Notes under the pieces: generated by a model | The model's input: the letters and a program-made list of their open reading frames with translations, nothing else | Databases searched by the model: none | What the model was told of the DNA's origin: nothing | Assembly (NCBI GenBank): GCA_023404095.1 | Contig: JAEYDD010000014.1 | Coordinates: forward strand, 1 to 59,100 | DNA length: 59,100 nucleotides | Reading direction: 5' to 3' | From: Pseudomonadota bacterium | Lineage (GTDB): Bacteria > Pseudomonadota > Alphaproteobacteria > Rhizobiales > Rhizobiaceae | Program-made: the position numbers and the translations under genes | In this document: in pieces, positions 8,733-18,326 of the stretch | Layout: every line of letters starts with the position of its first letter | Numbering within the stretch: the stretch's first letter is position 1

Positions 8733-9704
8733 ATGACACAGGCAATTATCGTGCGCGCGCTTGGCGGTCCCGAAGTGCTGAAGCTGGAGGAGATCGAACT
8801 GGCGCCGCCGGGACCGGGTGAAGTACGCATCAGGCAGGCCGCGATCGGCCTGAACTTCATCGACGTCTATTTCCGTACCGGCCTTTACAAGGGCGAGTTG
8901 CCGTTCGTTCCCGGCAAGGAAGGTGCGGGCACGGTTACAGAACTGGGTGAAGGCGTCAGCGATTTCGCCGTCGGCGACCGCGTCGCCTATGCGACGGCCG
9001 ATGGCGCCTATGCGGCGGAGCGCAACATCGACACGAAGCATCTCGTCAAGGTGCCGGCCGAAATCTCGCTTGAGACGGCAGCTGCGATGATGCTGAAGGG
9101 CATGACGGCGCAGTACCTGCTGCTGCAGACGTTTCCCGTCAAGCCGGGCATGACGATCCTGATTCACGCCGCCGCCGGCGGCGTCGGTCTTATCGCCGGC
9201 CAGTGGGCCAAGGCGCTGGGTGCCACCGTGATCGGCACCGCCGGCTCGAAGGAGAAGATCGAGCTGGCACTGGCGCACGGCTACGACCACGTGATCGATT
9301 ACACGAAGGAAGATTTCGCCGCCCGCGTGCTGGAACTGACAGATGGCAAGAAATGCGACGTCGTCTATGATTCCGTCGGCAAGGATACGTTCCCGAAATC
9401 ACTTGATTGCCTGAAGCGCCGCGGCATGTTCGTCAGTTTCGGCAACGCGTCCGGCCCGGTCGAGGCGTTCAACCTCGGCCTTCTCGCGCAGAAGGGCTCG
9501 CTCTATGCGACGCGCCCGACGCTGTTCCAGTACGTCGCCACCCGCGCCGAACTCGATGCGTGTGCAAACTCGCTCTTTGATGTTGTGCGCAGCAACAAAG
9601 TGCGTATCAATATAAATCAGACTTATCCGTTGGCGGAGGCGGGGCGCGCCCACGCGGATCTGGAAGCAAGAAAAACAAGCGGAGCGACGCTGCTCATTCC
9701 CTGA
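8733..9704 (+). CDS. NADPH:quinone reductase (zinc-independent MDR family)
   Basis: 323 residues, a medium-chain dehydrogenase/reductase of the quinone oxidoreductase (zeta-crystallin) type, which reduces quinones or enones with NADPH. The N-terminal GroES-like half contains GLNFIDVYFRTGLY and VPGKEGAGTV. The nucleotide-binding half has HAAAGGVGLIAGQWAKALGA. The structural and catalytic zinc cysteines of alcohol dehydrogenases are absent, as expected. It follows pcs by 15 bp with GGAGAATTTC before the ATG. The exact substrate is unknown. Confidence 0.92.
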   Translation: MTQAIIVRALGGPEVLKLEEIELAPPGPGEVRIRQAAIGLNFIDVYFRTGLYKGELPFVPGKEGAGTVTELGEGVSDFAVGDRVAYATADGAYAAERNIDTKHLVKVPAEISLETAAAMMLKGMTAQYLLLQTFPVKPGMTILIHAAAGGVGLIAGQWAKALGATVIGTAGSKEKIELALAHGYDHVIDYTKEDFAARVLELTDGKKCDVVYDSVGKDTFPKSLDCLKRRGMFVSFGNASGPVEAFNLGLLAQKGSLYATRPTLFQYVATRAELDACANSLFDVVRSNKVRININQTYPLAEAGRAHADLEARKTSGATLLIP

Positions 9705-9740
9705 GCATAACGGGGGAGGCGGCGAGAAGAGAGGGGCATA

Positions 9741-11318
9741 GTGTCAGTCGCTGGATCGTCCGCGGATAGGCCGTTGCTGGCCGTCCGCAACCTGACGAAG
9801 CTGTTCGGCACGTTCGCCGCCTGCAGCGGCATCGACCTCGATATCCAGCCTGGCGAGATTCATGCTCTGCTTGGCGAGAATGGCGCCGGTAAATCGACGC
9901 TGGTGAAGATGCTGTTCGGCGTGCTCGCACCTTCCAGCGGCCAGATCTCCTGGCGCGGCGAGGCGGTATCCATTGCAAGCCCGAGTGCAGCCCGAAAGCT
10001 CGGCATCGGCATGGTCTTCCAGCACTTCTCGCTGTTCGAGGCGCTGACGGTCGCCGAAAACATCGCGCTTTCGCTGGACGGGACGATACCGCTGGCGCGC
10101 GTGGCCGAGCGCGCGGCGGAACTGTCGCGAGCCTATGGCCTGCCGCTCGATCCGAAGGCGCATGTCGCCGATCTCTCCGTCGGCGAGCGCCAGCGCATCG
10201 AAATCGTCCGCGCCCTCCTGCAGAACCCGCAGCTCATCATCCTCGACGAGCCCACCTCCGTGCTGACGCCGCAGGAAGCGGACCGGTTGTTCGAGACGCT
10301 GTTCAAGCTGCGCGCGGAGGGGCGGTCCGTCCTCTATATCAGCCACCGGCTGGAGGAGGTCCAGCGCATCTGCGACCGCGCCACCGTCCTGCGTCACGGC
10401 AAGGTCACCGGTGCCTGCGACCCGAAGAAAGAGACCGCCGCTTCGCTTGCCCGCATGATGGTCGGCGCTGACGTGCCGCATGTCAGCGCGGCTGGAACGA
10501 ACACCAAGGGCGACGTGCTGCTCGAGGCGCGCCATCTGGATATGCCGGCGCGCACACCGTTCGCCGTATCGCTGAAGGATGTCTCGCTGAAGGTGCATGC
10601 CGGCGAGGTGCTGGCGATCGCCGGCGTCGCCGGCAACGGGCAGAGCGAACTGTTCGATGCGCTTTCAGGGGAATATACCGTCGCCGACCAGAACGCGGTG
10701 CTGATACGCAAGCGCCCGGTCGGACAGCAGGGCATTACCGCGCGGCGCCTTCTGGGCGCAGGCTTCGTTCCCGAAGAGCGCCATGGGCATGCCGCCGTCA
10801 CCGGCATGTCGCTCTCCGACAATCTCGTGCTCGCGCGCAACCAGTCGGACCGCAAGGCCTTCCTCGGCGGGGGCGTGCTCGGCGTTATCAAATACGTTGC
10901 CGTGCGGCTCGCCTCCCGCCGCATCTCCGAGGCAATGGACGTGCGCAAGAGCGGCGACGATCCGCCGGCGGGCTCGCTTTCCGGCGGTAACCTGCAGAAA
11001 TATATCGTCGGCCGCGAACTGGACCGCCAGCCTGCCGTTCTGATCGTCAACCAGCCGACGTGGGGCGTCGATGCCGGTGCCGCAAGCCGCATTCGCCAAG
11101 CGCTGGTGGACCTCGCGAAAAGCGGTTCGGCCGTGCTCGTCATCAGCCAGGATCTCGACGAAATCTTCGAGGTCGCCACCGAGATCGCCGTGATCAGCGA
11201 TGGCCGGCTGTCCGACATTTACCCGGCAAGCGCGCTTTCGCGCGAGAAGATCGGCCTGCTGATGGGCGGCCTGCAGGGGCAGCCGGAAGCTCTGACGGAG
11301 GCCGCGCATGCGCATTGA
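9741..11318 (+). CDS. ABC importer ATPase with two nucleotide-binding domains (BMP-type, nucleoside/purine-like)
   Basis: 525 residues, GTG start with GAGAGGGG upstream. Two fused ABC domains. The first has Walker A GENGAGKST (residues 45-53), signature LSVGERQRIEI and Walker B LIILDEPTS. The second has a degenerate P-loop (GVAGNGQSEL) and signature LSGGNLQKYIVGREL. This arrangement is normal for the MglA/RbsA-like ATPases that energise BMP-type importers for nucleosides, purines or riboflavin. It starts a four-gene operon: ATPase, two permeases (the first overlapping by 11 bp), then the binding protein. Substrate assignment is by family only. Confidence 0.9.
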   Translation: MSVAGSSADRPLLAVRNLTKLFGTFAACSGIDLDIQPGEIHALLGENGAGKSTLVKMLFGVLAPSSGQISWRGEAVSIASPSAARKLGIGMVFQHFSLFEALTVAENIALSLDGTIPLARVAERAAELSRAYGLPLDPKAHVADLSVGERQRIEIVRALLQNPQLIILDEPTSVLTPQEADRLFETLFKLRAEGRSVLYISHRLEEVQRICDRATVLRHGKVTGACDPKKETAASLARMMVGADVPHVSAAGTNTKGDVLLEARHLDMPARTPFAVSLKDVSLKVHAGEVLAIAGVAGNGQSELFDALSGEYTVADQNAVLIRKRPVGQQGITARRLLGAGFVPEERHGHAAVTGMSLSDNLVLARNQSDRKAFLGGGVLGVIKYVAVRLASRRISEAMDVRKSGDDPPAGSLSGGNLQKYIVGRELDRQPAVLIVNQPTWGVDAGAASRIRQALVDLAKSGSAVLVISQDLDEIFEVATEIAVISDGRLSDIYPASALSREKIGLLMGGLQGQPEALTEAAHAH

Positions 11319-12429
11319 ACTCGAAAAGCGGCCCCAGGCATCGGTCTTATATGCCGTGCTTTCCCCCTTCATAGCGCTCTTTCTGACCGTGATGGCCGGC
11401 GGCATCATGTTCTGGCTGCTCGGTAAGGATCCCGTCAGCGCGCTCTACAGCTTCTTCCTCGAGCCGCTGCTGGACGTCTGGTCGCTGCACGAGATCGCCA
11501 TCAAGGCGGCGCCGCTGATCCTGATCGGCGTCGGCCTTTCGATCTGCTATCGTTCCAACAACTGGAACATCGGCGCCGAGGGCCAGTTCATCATGGGCGC
11601 GATCGCCGGCTCCATCGTCCCGGTGATGTTCCATGAATGGCATTCGCCGCTCGTGCTGCCGCTGATGCTGATCTTCGGCATGATCGGCGGTGCGCTCTAT
11701 GCGGCTATCCCAGCCTTCCTGAAGGCGAACCTGAACACCAACGAAATCCTGTCCAGCCTGATGCTGGTTTATGTGGCTCAGTTCTTCCTCGACTGGATCG
11801 TGCGTGGCCCCTGGCGCAGCCCCGAAGGCTACAATTTCCCCGTGACGCGCAATTTCGCGCCGGAAGCCATTCTGCCGGAAATCCTCGATTCGGGCCGCAC
11901 CAATCTCGGCTTCGTCTTTGCGGTCGTCGCCGCGCTGCTGATCTGGTTCATGATGCGCTACACGCTGAAGGGCTTCGAGATCACCGTGCTCGGCCAGTCG
12001 GAGCGGGCGGGGCGTTTTGCCGGCTTCTCCTCGCGCCGGATGATCTGGTTTTCTATGCTTCTGTCGGGCGCGCTCGCAGGTCTTGCCGGCATTTCCGAAG
12101 TCAGCGGCAACATCAACAAGCTGCAGCCGATCATTTCGCCCGGTTATGGCTTCACCGCCATCATCGTCGCCTTCCTCGGCCGGTTGAATCCTCTCGGCAT
12201 CATCGCCGCGGGCCTGTTCCTGGCGCTGACCTATGTCGGCGGCGAGGCCGTGCAGCTGACGCTGACGGTGTCCGACAAGGTGACCCGCGTCTTCCAGGGA
12301 CTGCTGCTGTTCTTCGTGCTCTCCTGCGACACGCTGATCCTCTACAAGATCCGGCTCGTCTTTCCGGGACGGAGGGCGGCGGTCGGACAGGGTGCTGTCC
12401 AGGGCGCAGTACAGGGCGGGGCTGAGTAA
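11308..12429 (+). CDS. ABC transporter permease 1 (BMP-type importer)
   Basis: 373 residues with about ten hydrophobic segments, of the BPD_transp_2 (RbsC/LivH-like) permease family. The conserved cytoplasmic GWNIGAEGQF-like segment appears as NNWNIGAEGQFIMG, and GLAGISEVSGNINKLQP lies near residue 255. It forms the membrane channel with the next gene product. It overlaps the ATPase gene by 11 bp and abuts the second permease directly, so translation is coupled. Confidence 0.9.
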   Translation: MRIELEKRPQASVLYAVLSPFIALFLTVMAGGIMFWLLGKDPVSALYSFFLEPLLDVWSLHEIAIKAAPLILIGVGLSICYRSNNWNIGAEGQFIMGAIAGSIVPVMFHEWHSPLVLPLMLIFGMIGGALYAAIPAFLKANLNTNEILSSLMLVYVAQFFLDWIVRGPWRSPEGYNFPVTRNFAPEAILPEILDSGRTNLGFVFAVVAALLIWFMMRYTLKGFEITVLGQSERAGRFAGFSSRRMIWFSMLLSGALAGLAGISEVSGNINKLQPIISPGYGFTAIIVAFLGRLNPLGIIAAGLFLALTYVGGEAVQLTLTVSDKVTRVFQGLLLFFVLSCDTLILYKIRLVFPGRRAAVGQGAVQGAVQGGAE

Positions 12430-13350
12430 ATGGGTATCATCGAAGCGATCCTTCTGACCGTCGTCACAGCCGCCACGCCGCTGGTGCTCGCCGCGATCGG
12501 CGAACTCGTCACCGAGCGTGCCGGCGTGCTCAATCTCGGCGTCGAGGGCATGATGATCATGGGCGCGGTGCTGGCCTTTGCAGCGACGCAAGCGACCGGC
12601 TCGCCCTATGTCGGGATTCTCGCTGGCATCGGCGGCGGCGCGCTCTTCTCGCTTCTGTTCGGCTTCCTGACCCTGACGCTGGTGGCAAACCAGGTGGCGA
12701 CGGGGCTTGCGCTCACAATCCTCGGCCTGGGCGTTTCCGGGCAGATCGGCGAGGCCTATGTCGGCATGTCCGGCGCCAAGCTGCCGCCGATCGCCATTCC
12801 CGGCCTCTCGGAGATCCCCTATCTCGGGCCATTGCTCTTCAAGCAGGACCTGATCTTCTACATCTCGATCGCGCTGGTGATCGGCGTCAACTGGTTCCTG
12901 TTCAAGAGCCGTGCAGGTCTCAAGATCCGCGCGATCGGCGACAACCACGGCTCGGCCCACGCGCTCGGCATCGGCGTCATCCGGACGCGCTATCTGGCCG
13001 TGCTGTTTGGCGGCGCCTGCGCCGGGCTCGCCGGTGCGCAGCTCTCGCTCGTCTATACGCCGCAATGGGTGGAAAACATGTCGGCCGGTCGCGGCTGGAT
13101 CGCGCTCGCGCTTGTCGTCTTCGCCTCCTGGCGCCCGTGGCGGGTGCTGGCCGGCGGCTACCTGTTCGGCGCGGTTTCCATCAGCCAGTTGCATGCCCAG
13201 GCGCTCGGCCTCGGCATTCCCTCCCAGTTCCTGTCCGCGCTTCCTTACGTCGCGACTGTTGTCGTCCTCGTTCTGATATCGCACAATCGGCGAATGACGT
13301 TGATCAACACGCCAGCATCGCTCGGCAAGCCTTTCGTGCCGGACCGGTGA
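12430..13350 (+). CDS. ABC transporter permease 2 (BMP-type importer)
   Basis: 306 residues, a second RbsC-like permease. The early motif GVLNLGVEGMMIMGA is the hallmark of the shorter permease in BMP-type systems and corresponds to the NIGAEGQ segment of its partner. Eight or nine hydrophobic segments are visible. It begins on the base after the stop of the first permease and is followed after 45 bp by the binding-protein gene. Confidence 0.9.
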   Translation: MGIIEAILLTVVTAATPLVLAAIGELVTERAGVLNLGVEGMMIMGAVLAFAATQATGSPYVGILAGIGGGALFSLLFGFLTLTLVANQVATGLALTILGLGVSGQIGEAYVGMSGAKLPPIAIPGLSEIPYLGPLLFKQDLIFYISIALVIGVNWFLFKSRAGLKIRAIGDNHGSAHALGIGVIRTRYLAVLFGGACAGLAGAQLSLVYTPQWVENMSAGRGWIALALVVFASWRPWRVLAGGYLFGAVSISQLHAQALGLGIPSQFLSALPYVATVVVLVLISHNRRMTLINTPASLGKPFVPDR

Positions 13351-13395
13351 AGAAGAAGCGACGGGAAAAACAAGTCTCAACCTACAGGGGTCAAA

Positions 13396-14466
13396 ATGAA
13401 AAAACTGCTACTCGCACTCGCCACCTCGGCCGCGGTTCTCGGCTTTGCCGCTTCCGCAAGCGCCCAGGACAAAACCAAGATCTGCTTCATCTATGTCGGC
13501 TCCAAGACCGACGGTGGCTGGACGCAGGCGCATGACATCGGCCGCCAGGCGCTGCAGACCGAGTTCGGCGACAAGATCGAGACGCCGTTCCTGGAGAACG
13601 TCCCGGAAGGCCCGGATGCCGAACGCGCCATCGAGCGCATGGCCCGTTCCGGCTGCGCGCTGGTCTTCACCACCTCGTTCGGCTTCATGGACGCCACCAT
13701 CAAGGTCGCCGAAAAGTTCCCGGACGTGAAGTTCGAGCATGCGACGGGCTTCAAGTCGGCGCCGAACGTCGCAACCTACAACTCACGCTTCTATGAAGGC
13801 CGCTACATCCAGGGCCAGATCGCCGCGAAGATGTCGCAGAAGGGCGTTGCCGGCTACATCGCGTCCTTCCCGATTCCGGAAGTGGTGATGGGCATCAACG
13901 CGTTTGTTCACGGCGCCCAGTCGGTCAACCCCGACTTCAAGGTGAAGGTCATCTGGGCCAACACCTGGTTCGACCCCGGCAAGGAAGCCGATGCGGCAAA
14001 GGCGCTGATCGACCAGGGCGTCGACATCCTCACGCAGCACACCGATACGACCGCGCCGATGCAGGTCGCCGCCGAACGCGGCATCAAGGCCTTCGGCCAG
14101 GCCTCCGACATGATCAAGGCCGGTCCGGAAACGCAGCTGACGGCGATCGTCGATACCTGGGGCGCCTACTACATCAAGCGCACCAAGGAACTGCTCGACG
14201 GCACCTGGAAATCCGAGCAGGTCTGGGACGGCCTGAAGGACGGCATCCTGACCATGGCGCCGTACACCAACATGCCCGACGACGTGAAGAAGATGGCGGA
14301 AGACACCGAAGCGAAGATTCGCTCCGGCGAACTGCATCCATTCACCGGCCCGATCAAGAAGCAGGACGGGTCCGAATGGCTGAAGGACGGCGAGAAGCCG
14401 GAAGACGGCGTTCTGCTCGGCATGAACTTCTACATCGCCGGCGTCGACGACAAGCTGCCGCAGTAA
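13396..14466 (+). CDS. BMP-family substrate-binding lipoprotein-like periplasmic protein
   Basis: 356 residues. A clear signal peptide (MKKLLLALATSAAVLGFAAS) ends near ASA at about residue 23; there is no lipobox Cys. The mature part shows PnrA/BMP family features: CFIYVGSKTDGGWTQAHDIG at the start, GFKSAPNVATYNSRFYEGRY, and an extended C-terminal half ending GMNFYIAGVDDKLPQ. BMP proteins bind purine nucleosides, purines or related ligands. It is the last gene of the importer operon and is followed by a strong terminator. Cognate ligand uncertain. Confidence 0.9.
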   Translation: MKKLLLALATSAAVLGFAASASAQDKTKICFIYVGSKTDGGWTQAHDIGRQALQTEFGDKIETPFLENVPEGPDAERAIERMARSGCALVFTTSFGFMDATIKVAEKFPDVKFEHATGFKSAPNVATYNSRFYEGRYIQGQIAAKMSQKGVAGYIASFPIPEVVMGINAFVHGAQSVNPDFKVKVIWANTWFDPGKEADAAKALIDQGVDILTQHTDTTAPMQVAAERGIKAFGQASDMIKAGPETQLTAIVDTWGAYYIKRTKELLDGTWKSEQVWDGLKDGILTMAPYTNMPDDVKKMAEDTEAKIRSGELHPFTGPIKKQDGSEWLKDGEKPEDGVLLGMNFYIAGVDDKLPQ

Positions 14467-14516
14467 GCTGTACCAGAGCGGTGCCGCTGCACCGCAAAGA
14501 ACGGCAATCGTTGATA

Positions 14517-14552
14517 AAAAGACCCCGGGGCCGCTGGCTTCCGGGGTCTTTT
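14517..14552 (+). terminator. Rho-independent terminator after the BMP importer operon
   Basis: A perfect 12-bp stem, AAAAGACCCCGG (14517-14528) with CCGGGGTCTTTT (14541-14552), encloses a 12-base loop and ends in a T run. The A run on the left means it could also work on the other strand. Confidence 0.9.
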
Positions 14553-14710
14553 CGTATGCGCGCATGGGTTTGCTGCATCGCAAAATGAACGCGCTTTAAT
14601 TGTGCCATGCGAATTTTGCTTCGGCGCGGAAAATTGAGTTTACAATAGTATTACAATATGATTTTTACTTGTTTCAGCTGCTGAGGAGCAGCTTTGTTTG
14701 GGAGGACATC

Positions 14711-15673
14711 ATGACTTTGAAGACCGCACTCGCGAGTGCCACGATCTTGGCTGCCTGCATGTTCGGCTCGGCATCCGCCGCCGATATGACCGTCGGATTT
14801 TCACAGATCGGCTCGGAATCCGGCTGGCGCGCGGCGGAAACCACGCTGACGAAACAGCAGGCTGAAAGCCGTGGCATCGACCTGAAATTCGCAGACGCAC
14901 AGCAGAAGCAGGAAAACCAGATCAAGGCGATCCGCTCCTTCATTGCGCAGGGCGTCGACGCCATTCTCGTCGCCCCCGTCGTTGCGACCGGATGGGACGA
15001 CGTGCTGACCGAGGCCAAGGACGCGGATATCCCCGTCATCCTGCTCGACCGCACCGTCGATGCCCCGGAAGACCTCTATCTGACCGCCGTGACATCGGAC
15101 CTCGTCCATGAGGGCAATGTCGCCGGCAAGTGGCTGGTCGAAACCGTTGCCGGCAAGCCCTGCAACGTCGTCGAGCTTCAGGGAACGACTGGCTCCTCGC
15201 CGGCGATCGACCGCAAGAAGGGCTTCGAACAGGCACTCAGCGGGCATGACAACCTGAAGATCGTCCGCAGCCAGACCGGCGATTTCACCCGCACCAAGGG
15301 CAAGGAAGTGATGGAAAGCTTCCTGAAGGCCGAAAACGGCGGCAAGGACATTTGTGCGCTTTATGCCCACAATGACGACATGGCCGTTGGCGCGATCCAG
15401 GCGATCAAGGAAGCCGGCCTCAAGCCTGGCACCGATATCCTCGTCGTTTCCATCGACGCCGTTCCGGATATCTTCCAGGCCATGGCAGCCGGCGAGGCCA
15501 ATGCCACGGTGGAACTGACGCCGAACATGGCAGGTCCCGCCTTCGACGCGCTCGCCGCCTACAAGAAGGACGGCACCGTGCCGCCCAAGTGGATCCAGAC
15601 GGAATCGAAGCTTTACACCCAGAAGGACGATCCGATGAAGGTCTACGAGGAGAAGAAGGGCCTCGGTTACTGA
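14711..15673 (+). CDS. ytfQ: Sugar ABC transporter substrate-binding protein, YtfQ-like
   Basis: 320 residues from ATG 14711, preceded by GGGAGGACATC; longer readings from 14600 lack a ribosome site. The signal peptide ends near ASAA (about residue 22). The mature start DMTVGFSQIGSESGWRAAET and the segment VELQGTTGSSPAIDRKKGFE are characteristic of the YtfQ galactofuranose-binding family, a branch of the RbsB-like proteins. It heads an operon with an MglA-type ATPase and two permeases in the ytfQRT-yjfF order. The true sugar may differ from galactofuranose. A 10-bp hairpin follows its stop codon. Confidence 0.86.
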   Translation: MTLKTALASATILAACMFGSASAADMTVGFSQIGSESGWRAAETTLTKQQAESRGIDLKFADAQQKQENQIKAIRSFIAQGVDAILVAPVVATGWDDVLTEAKDADIPVILLDRTVDAPEDLYLTAVTSDLVHEGNVAGKWLVETVAGKPCNVVELQGTTGSSPAIDRKKGFEQALSGHDNLKIVRSQTGDFTRTKGKEVMESFLKAENGGKDICALYAHNDDMAVGAIQAIKEAGLKPGTDILVVSIDAVPDIFQAMAAGEANATVELTPNMAGPAFDALAAYKKDGTVPPKWIQTESKLYTQKDDPMKVYEEKKGLGY

Positions 15674-15684
15674 TCTCTCCCAGT

Positions 15685-15714
15685 TCCTGCCGCCGCGCGA
15701 AGGTGGCGGCAGGA
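15685..15714 (+). promoter_or_regulatory. Intra-operon hairpin downstream of the binding-protein gene
   Basis: TCCTGCCGCC (15685-15694) pairs with GGCGGCAGGA (15705-15714). No T run follows, so it is more likely an mRNA-protecting or attenuating structure than a full terminator. In sugar importers such hairpins raise binding-protein output relative to the membrane genes; this role is inferred. Confidence 0.6.
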
Positions 15715-15783
15715 CATTCTCGTTGATGGCCGGCGTGGCGGCTTTTGCCGCGTCTCGGGCAACGATTGGTTCGGGCAGGGACA

Positions 15784-17307
15784 ATGCAAGGCAACGACGA
15801 CATCATTCTGTCAGCAACGGGGATCGAAAAGGTCTTTCCCGGCGCGAAGGCCCTCAATAACGTCAATTTCCAGCTTCGGCGCGGCGAGGTTCATGCGCTG
15901 CTTGGAGAGAACGGCGCGGGCAAATCCACACTGGTCAAGTGCATCACCGGCGCCTATCGGCGCGATGGCGGCAAGCTCGTCCTGGACGGAGCCGACATAG
16001 ATCCGCGCGACACTTTCGAGGCGCAGCGGCTCGGCATCGGCACGGTCTATCAGGAGGTCAATCTCCTGCCGAACCTCACGGTTGCAGAGAACCTGTTTCT
16101 CGGACGTCAGCCCAGGCGGTTCGGTCTGGTCGACTCAGCCGAGATGAACCGGCGAGCGAGGGCGCTTCTTTCCGGCTACGAACTCGACGTCGATGTCAGG
16201 ACCGAGCTGTCCAGTTGCTCGGTCGCCGTGCAGCAGGTCGTTGCGATCGCTCGCGCCGTCGATCTCTCTGGCAAGGTGCTGATCCTCGACGAGCCGACCG
16301 CTAGCCTTGATGCCCATGAGGTCGAGATGCTGTTTGCGATCGTCCGCAGGCTGAAGAGCCAGGGACTCGGCGTCATCTTCATCACCCATTTCCTCGAGCA
16401 GGTCTATGCGATCTGCGACCGCATTACGGTGCTGCGCAACGGGCAACTGGTCGGCACGCGCGATGCGGCGGCACTGCCGCGACGCGAACTGATCGCCATG
16501 ATGCTCGGTCGCGAACTTGGCGACGAGATCAAGCAGGCGGGGAACGCACAGGCCTCCGAAGGGGTGGTGCGGTACCGGTTCCGCGGTTACGGTCGCAAGG
16601 GACACATCGCGCCGTTCGATCTGGAGGTACGCAAGGGCGAGGTGGTCGGCGTCGCCGGCCTGCTGGGATCGGGCCGTACGGAGACCGCGGAGATCCTCTT
16701 CGGCGCCCAGAGGGCCGACAGCGGCACGGCAGAGGTCGACGGCAAATCGATCGAGATATCGTCTCCCCGCACAGCCATCCGCCACCGTTTCGGCTTCTGC
16801 CCGGAGGACCGCAAGACCGACGGCATCATCGGTGACCTCTCGGTGCGAGAGAACATCGCGCTGGCCCTTCAGGCCCGGCGCGGCTGGGCGCGGCCGATAC
16901 CGAGGGCCGAGCAGGATCGGCTCGCCGACCGCTACATTGCCGCCCTCGACATCCGTACCTCCGATCGCGAAAAGCCCATCCGGCTGCTCTCCGGCGGCAA
17001 CCAGCAGAAGGCGATCCTTGCGCGCTGGCTGGCTACCAACCCGGAATTTCTCATCCTCGACGAACCGACGCGCGGCATCGACGTCGGTGCGCACGCCGAG
17101 ATCATCCGCCTCATCGAAAACCTTTGTGAACAGGGCATGTCGCTGATCGTCATTTCATCCGAACTGGACGAGTTGGTCGCCTACAGCCGGCGCGTCATCG
17201 TGTTGCGCGATCGCGCGCATGTGTCCGAACTCGTCGGCGAGGAAGTCACCACGTCGCATATCGTCGAGGCGATCGCGGCCGCCGACAAGCGCGAGGCCGG
17301 GCAATGA
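15784..17307 (+). CDS. ytfR: Sugar ABC transporter ATPase, YtfR-like (two NBDs)
   Basis: 507 residues from ATG 15784. Two fused ABC domains: Walker A GENGAGKST near residue 40, Walker B VLILDEPTASLD, then the second domain with GLLGSGRTETAEILFG, signature LSGGNQQKAILARWL and FLILDEPTRGIDVG. This is the MglA/RbsA/YtfR class that drives sugar uptake. GCAGGGACA lies upstream of the start. Its end overlaps the first permease by 4 bp (ATGA). Confidence 0.88.
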   Translation: MQGNDDIILSATGIEKVFPGAKALNNVNFQLRRGEVHALLGENGAGKSTLVKCITGAYRRDGGKLVLDGADIDPRDTFEAQRLGIGTVYQEVNLLPNLTVAENLFLGRQPRRFGLVDSAEMNRRARALLSGYELDVDVRTELSSCSVAVQQVVAIARAVDLSGKVLILDEPTASLDAHEVEMLFAIVRRLKSQGLGVIFITHFLEQVYAICDRITVLRNGQLVGTRDAAALPRRELIAMMLGRELGDEIKQAGNAQASEGVVRYRFRGYGRKGHIAPFDLEVRKGEVVGVAGLLGSGRTETAEILFGAQRADSGTAEVDGKSIEISSPRTAIRHRFGFCPEDRKTDGIIGDLSVRENIALALQARRGWARPIPRAEQDRLADRYIAALDIRTSDREKPIRLLSGGNQQKAILARWLATNPEFLILDEPTRGIDVGAHAEIIRLIENLCEQGMSLIVISSELDELVAYSRRVIVLRDRAHVSELVGEEVTTSHIVEAIAAADKREAGQ

Positions 17308-18326
17308 ACGCGCTGAAGTCGCATCTCCTGCGGTTGGCTCCGCAGATCGTCGTTCTCATCGCGGTCGTCCTGTTGATCTCGCTGGCGTTTCCCGATTTCC
17401 TGACGCTGCAGATGCAGAACGGCCGCATCTACGGCAGTCTCATCGACGTTCTCAACCGCGGCGCTCCCGTGGCGTTGCTTGCGATCGGCATGACGATCGT
17501 GATCGCCACACGCGGCATCGATCTGTCGGTCGGCGCGGTGATGGCGATCTGCGGTGCGGTGGCCGCCGCTTCGATCACGTCCGGCCATTCATTGGTCTAC
17601 ACGCTGGCGCTTGCGCTCGCCGTCGGCATGATCTGCGGTCTGTGGAACGGCATTCTCGTCGCCGTTCTGGATATCCAGCCGATCATCGCCACGCTGGTGC
17701 TGATGGTGGCGGGCCGCGGCATTGCCCAGTTGATCACCGAAGGCGCCATCCTGACATTCAACCATCCCGGCCTGATCTTCATCGGCAGCGGATCATTCCT
17801 CGGCCTGCCGATGCCCGTGGTGATCTGGCTCGTCTTCGGCATCGCCATCACGCTGCTCGTGCGCCGGACGGCGCTCGGCATGCTGGTCGAGGCGCTCGGC
17901 ATCAATCGCCGCGCCAGCACGCTCTCCGGCGTTTCCACAGGGGTGCTGCTGATTGCCGCCTATGTTCTGAGCGGGCTCTGCGCGGCGATCGCCGGCATCA
18001 TCGCCGCAGCCGACATCAAGGGGGCCGACGCCAACAATGCCGGCCTCTGGCTGGAGCTGGACGCGATCCTTGCAGTCGTGGTCGGCGGCAATTCGCTGCT
18101 CGGCGGCCGCTTCAGCATCGCCGCCTCGCTGCTCGGCGCCATGATCATCCAGGCGATCAACACCGGCATCCTGCTGTCCGGCTTCCCACCCGAGTTTAAC
18201 CTGATCATCAAGGCGGCAATCATCGTTCTGATCCTGGTCGTCCAGTCCCCGCGCGTTCGCGACCTCTCCGCATGGTTTAGTCGGTCTGGTTCCCGCGAGG
18301 CGGCAGTCAAGCAGGAGGCGAAATGA
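17304..18326 (+). CDS. ytfT: Sugar ABC transporter permease, YtfT-like
   Basis: 340 residues with eight to ten hydrophobic segments, RbsC/BPD_transp_2 family. The motif ALLAIGMTIVIATRGIDLSV near residue 55 is the conserved cytoplasmic-side signature, and GADANNAGLWLELDAILAVV is typical of the YtfT branch. ATGA overlaps with ytfR before it and yjfF after it indicate tight translational coupling. Confidence 0.86.
   Translation: MNALKSHLLRLAPQIVVLIAVVLLISLAFPDFLTLQMQNGRIYGSLIDVLNRGAPVALLAIGMTIVIATRGIDLSVGAVMAICGAVAAASITSGHSLVYTLALALAVGMICGLWNGILVAVLDIQPIIATLVLMVAGRGIAQLITEGAILTFNHPGLIFIGSGSFLGLPMPVVIWLVFGIAITLLVRRTALGMLVEALGINRRASTLSGVSTGVLLIAAYVLSGLCAAIAGIIAAADIKGADANNAGLWLELDAILAVVVGGNSLLGGRFSIAASLLGAMIIQAINTGILLSGFPPEFNLIIKAAIIVLILVVQSPRVRDLSAWFSRSGSREAAVKQEAK

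Noticed and set aside
11347..13380. Minus-strand open frame of 677 codons opposite the two BMP permeases
   Set aside because: Shadow frame rich in Asp, Glu, Arg and His, with no domain pattern; the plus strand encodes obvious permeases.
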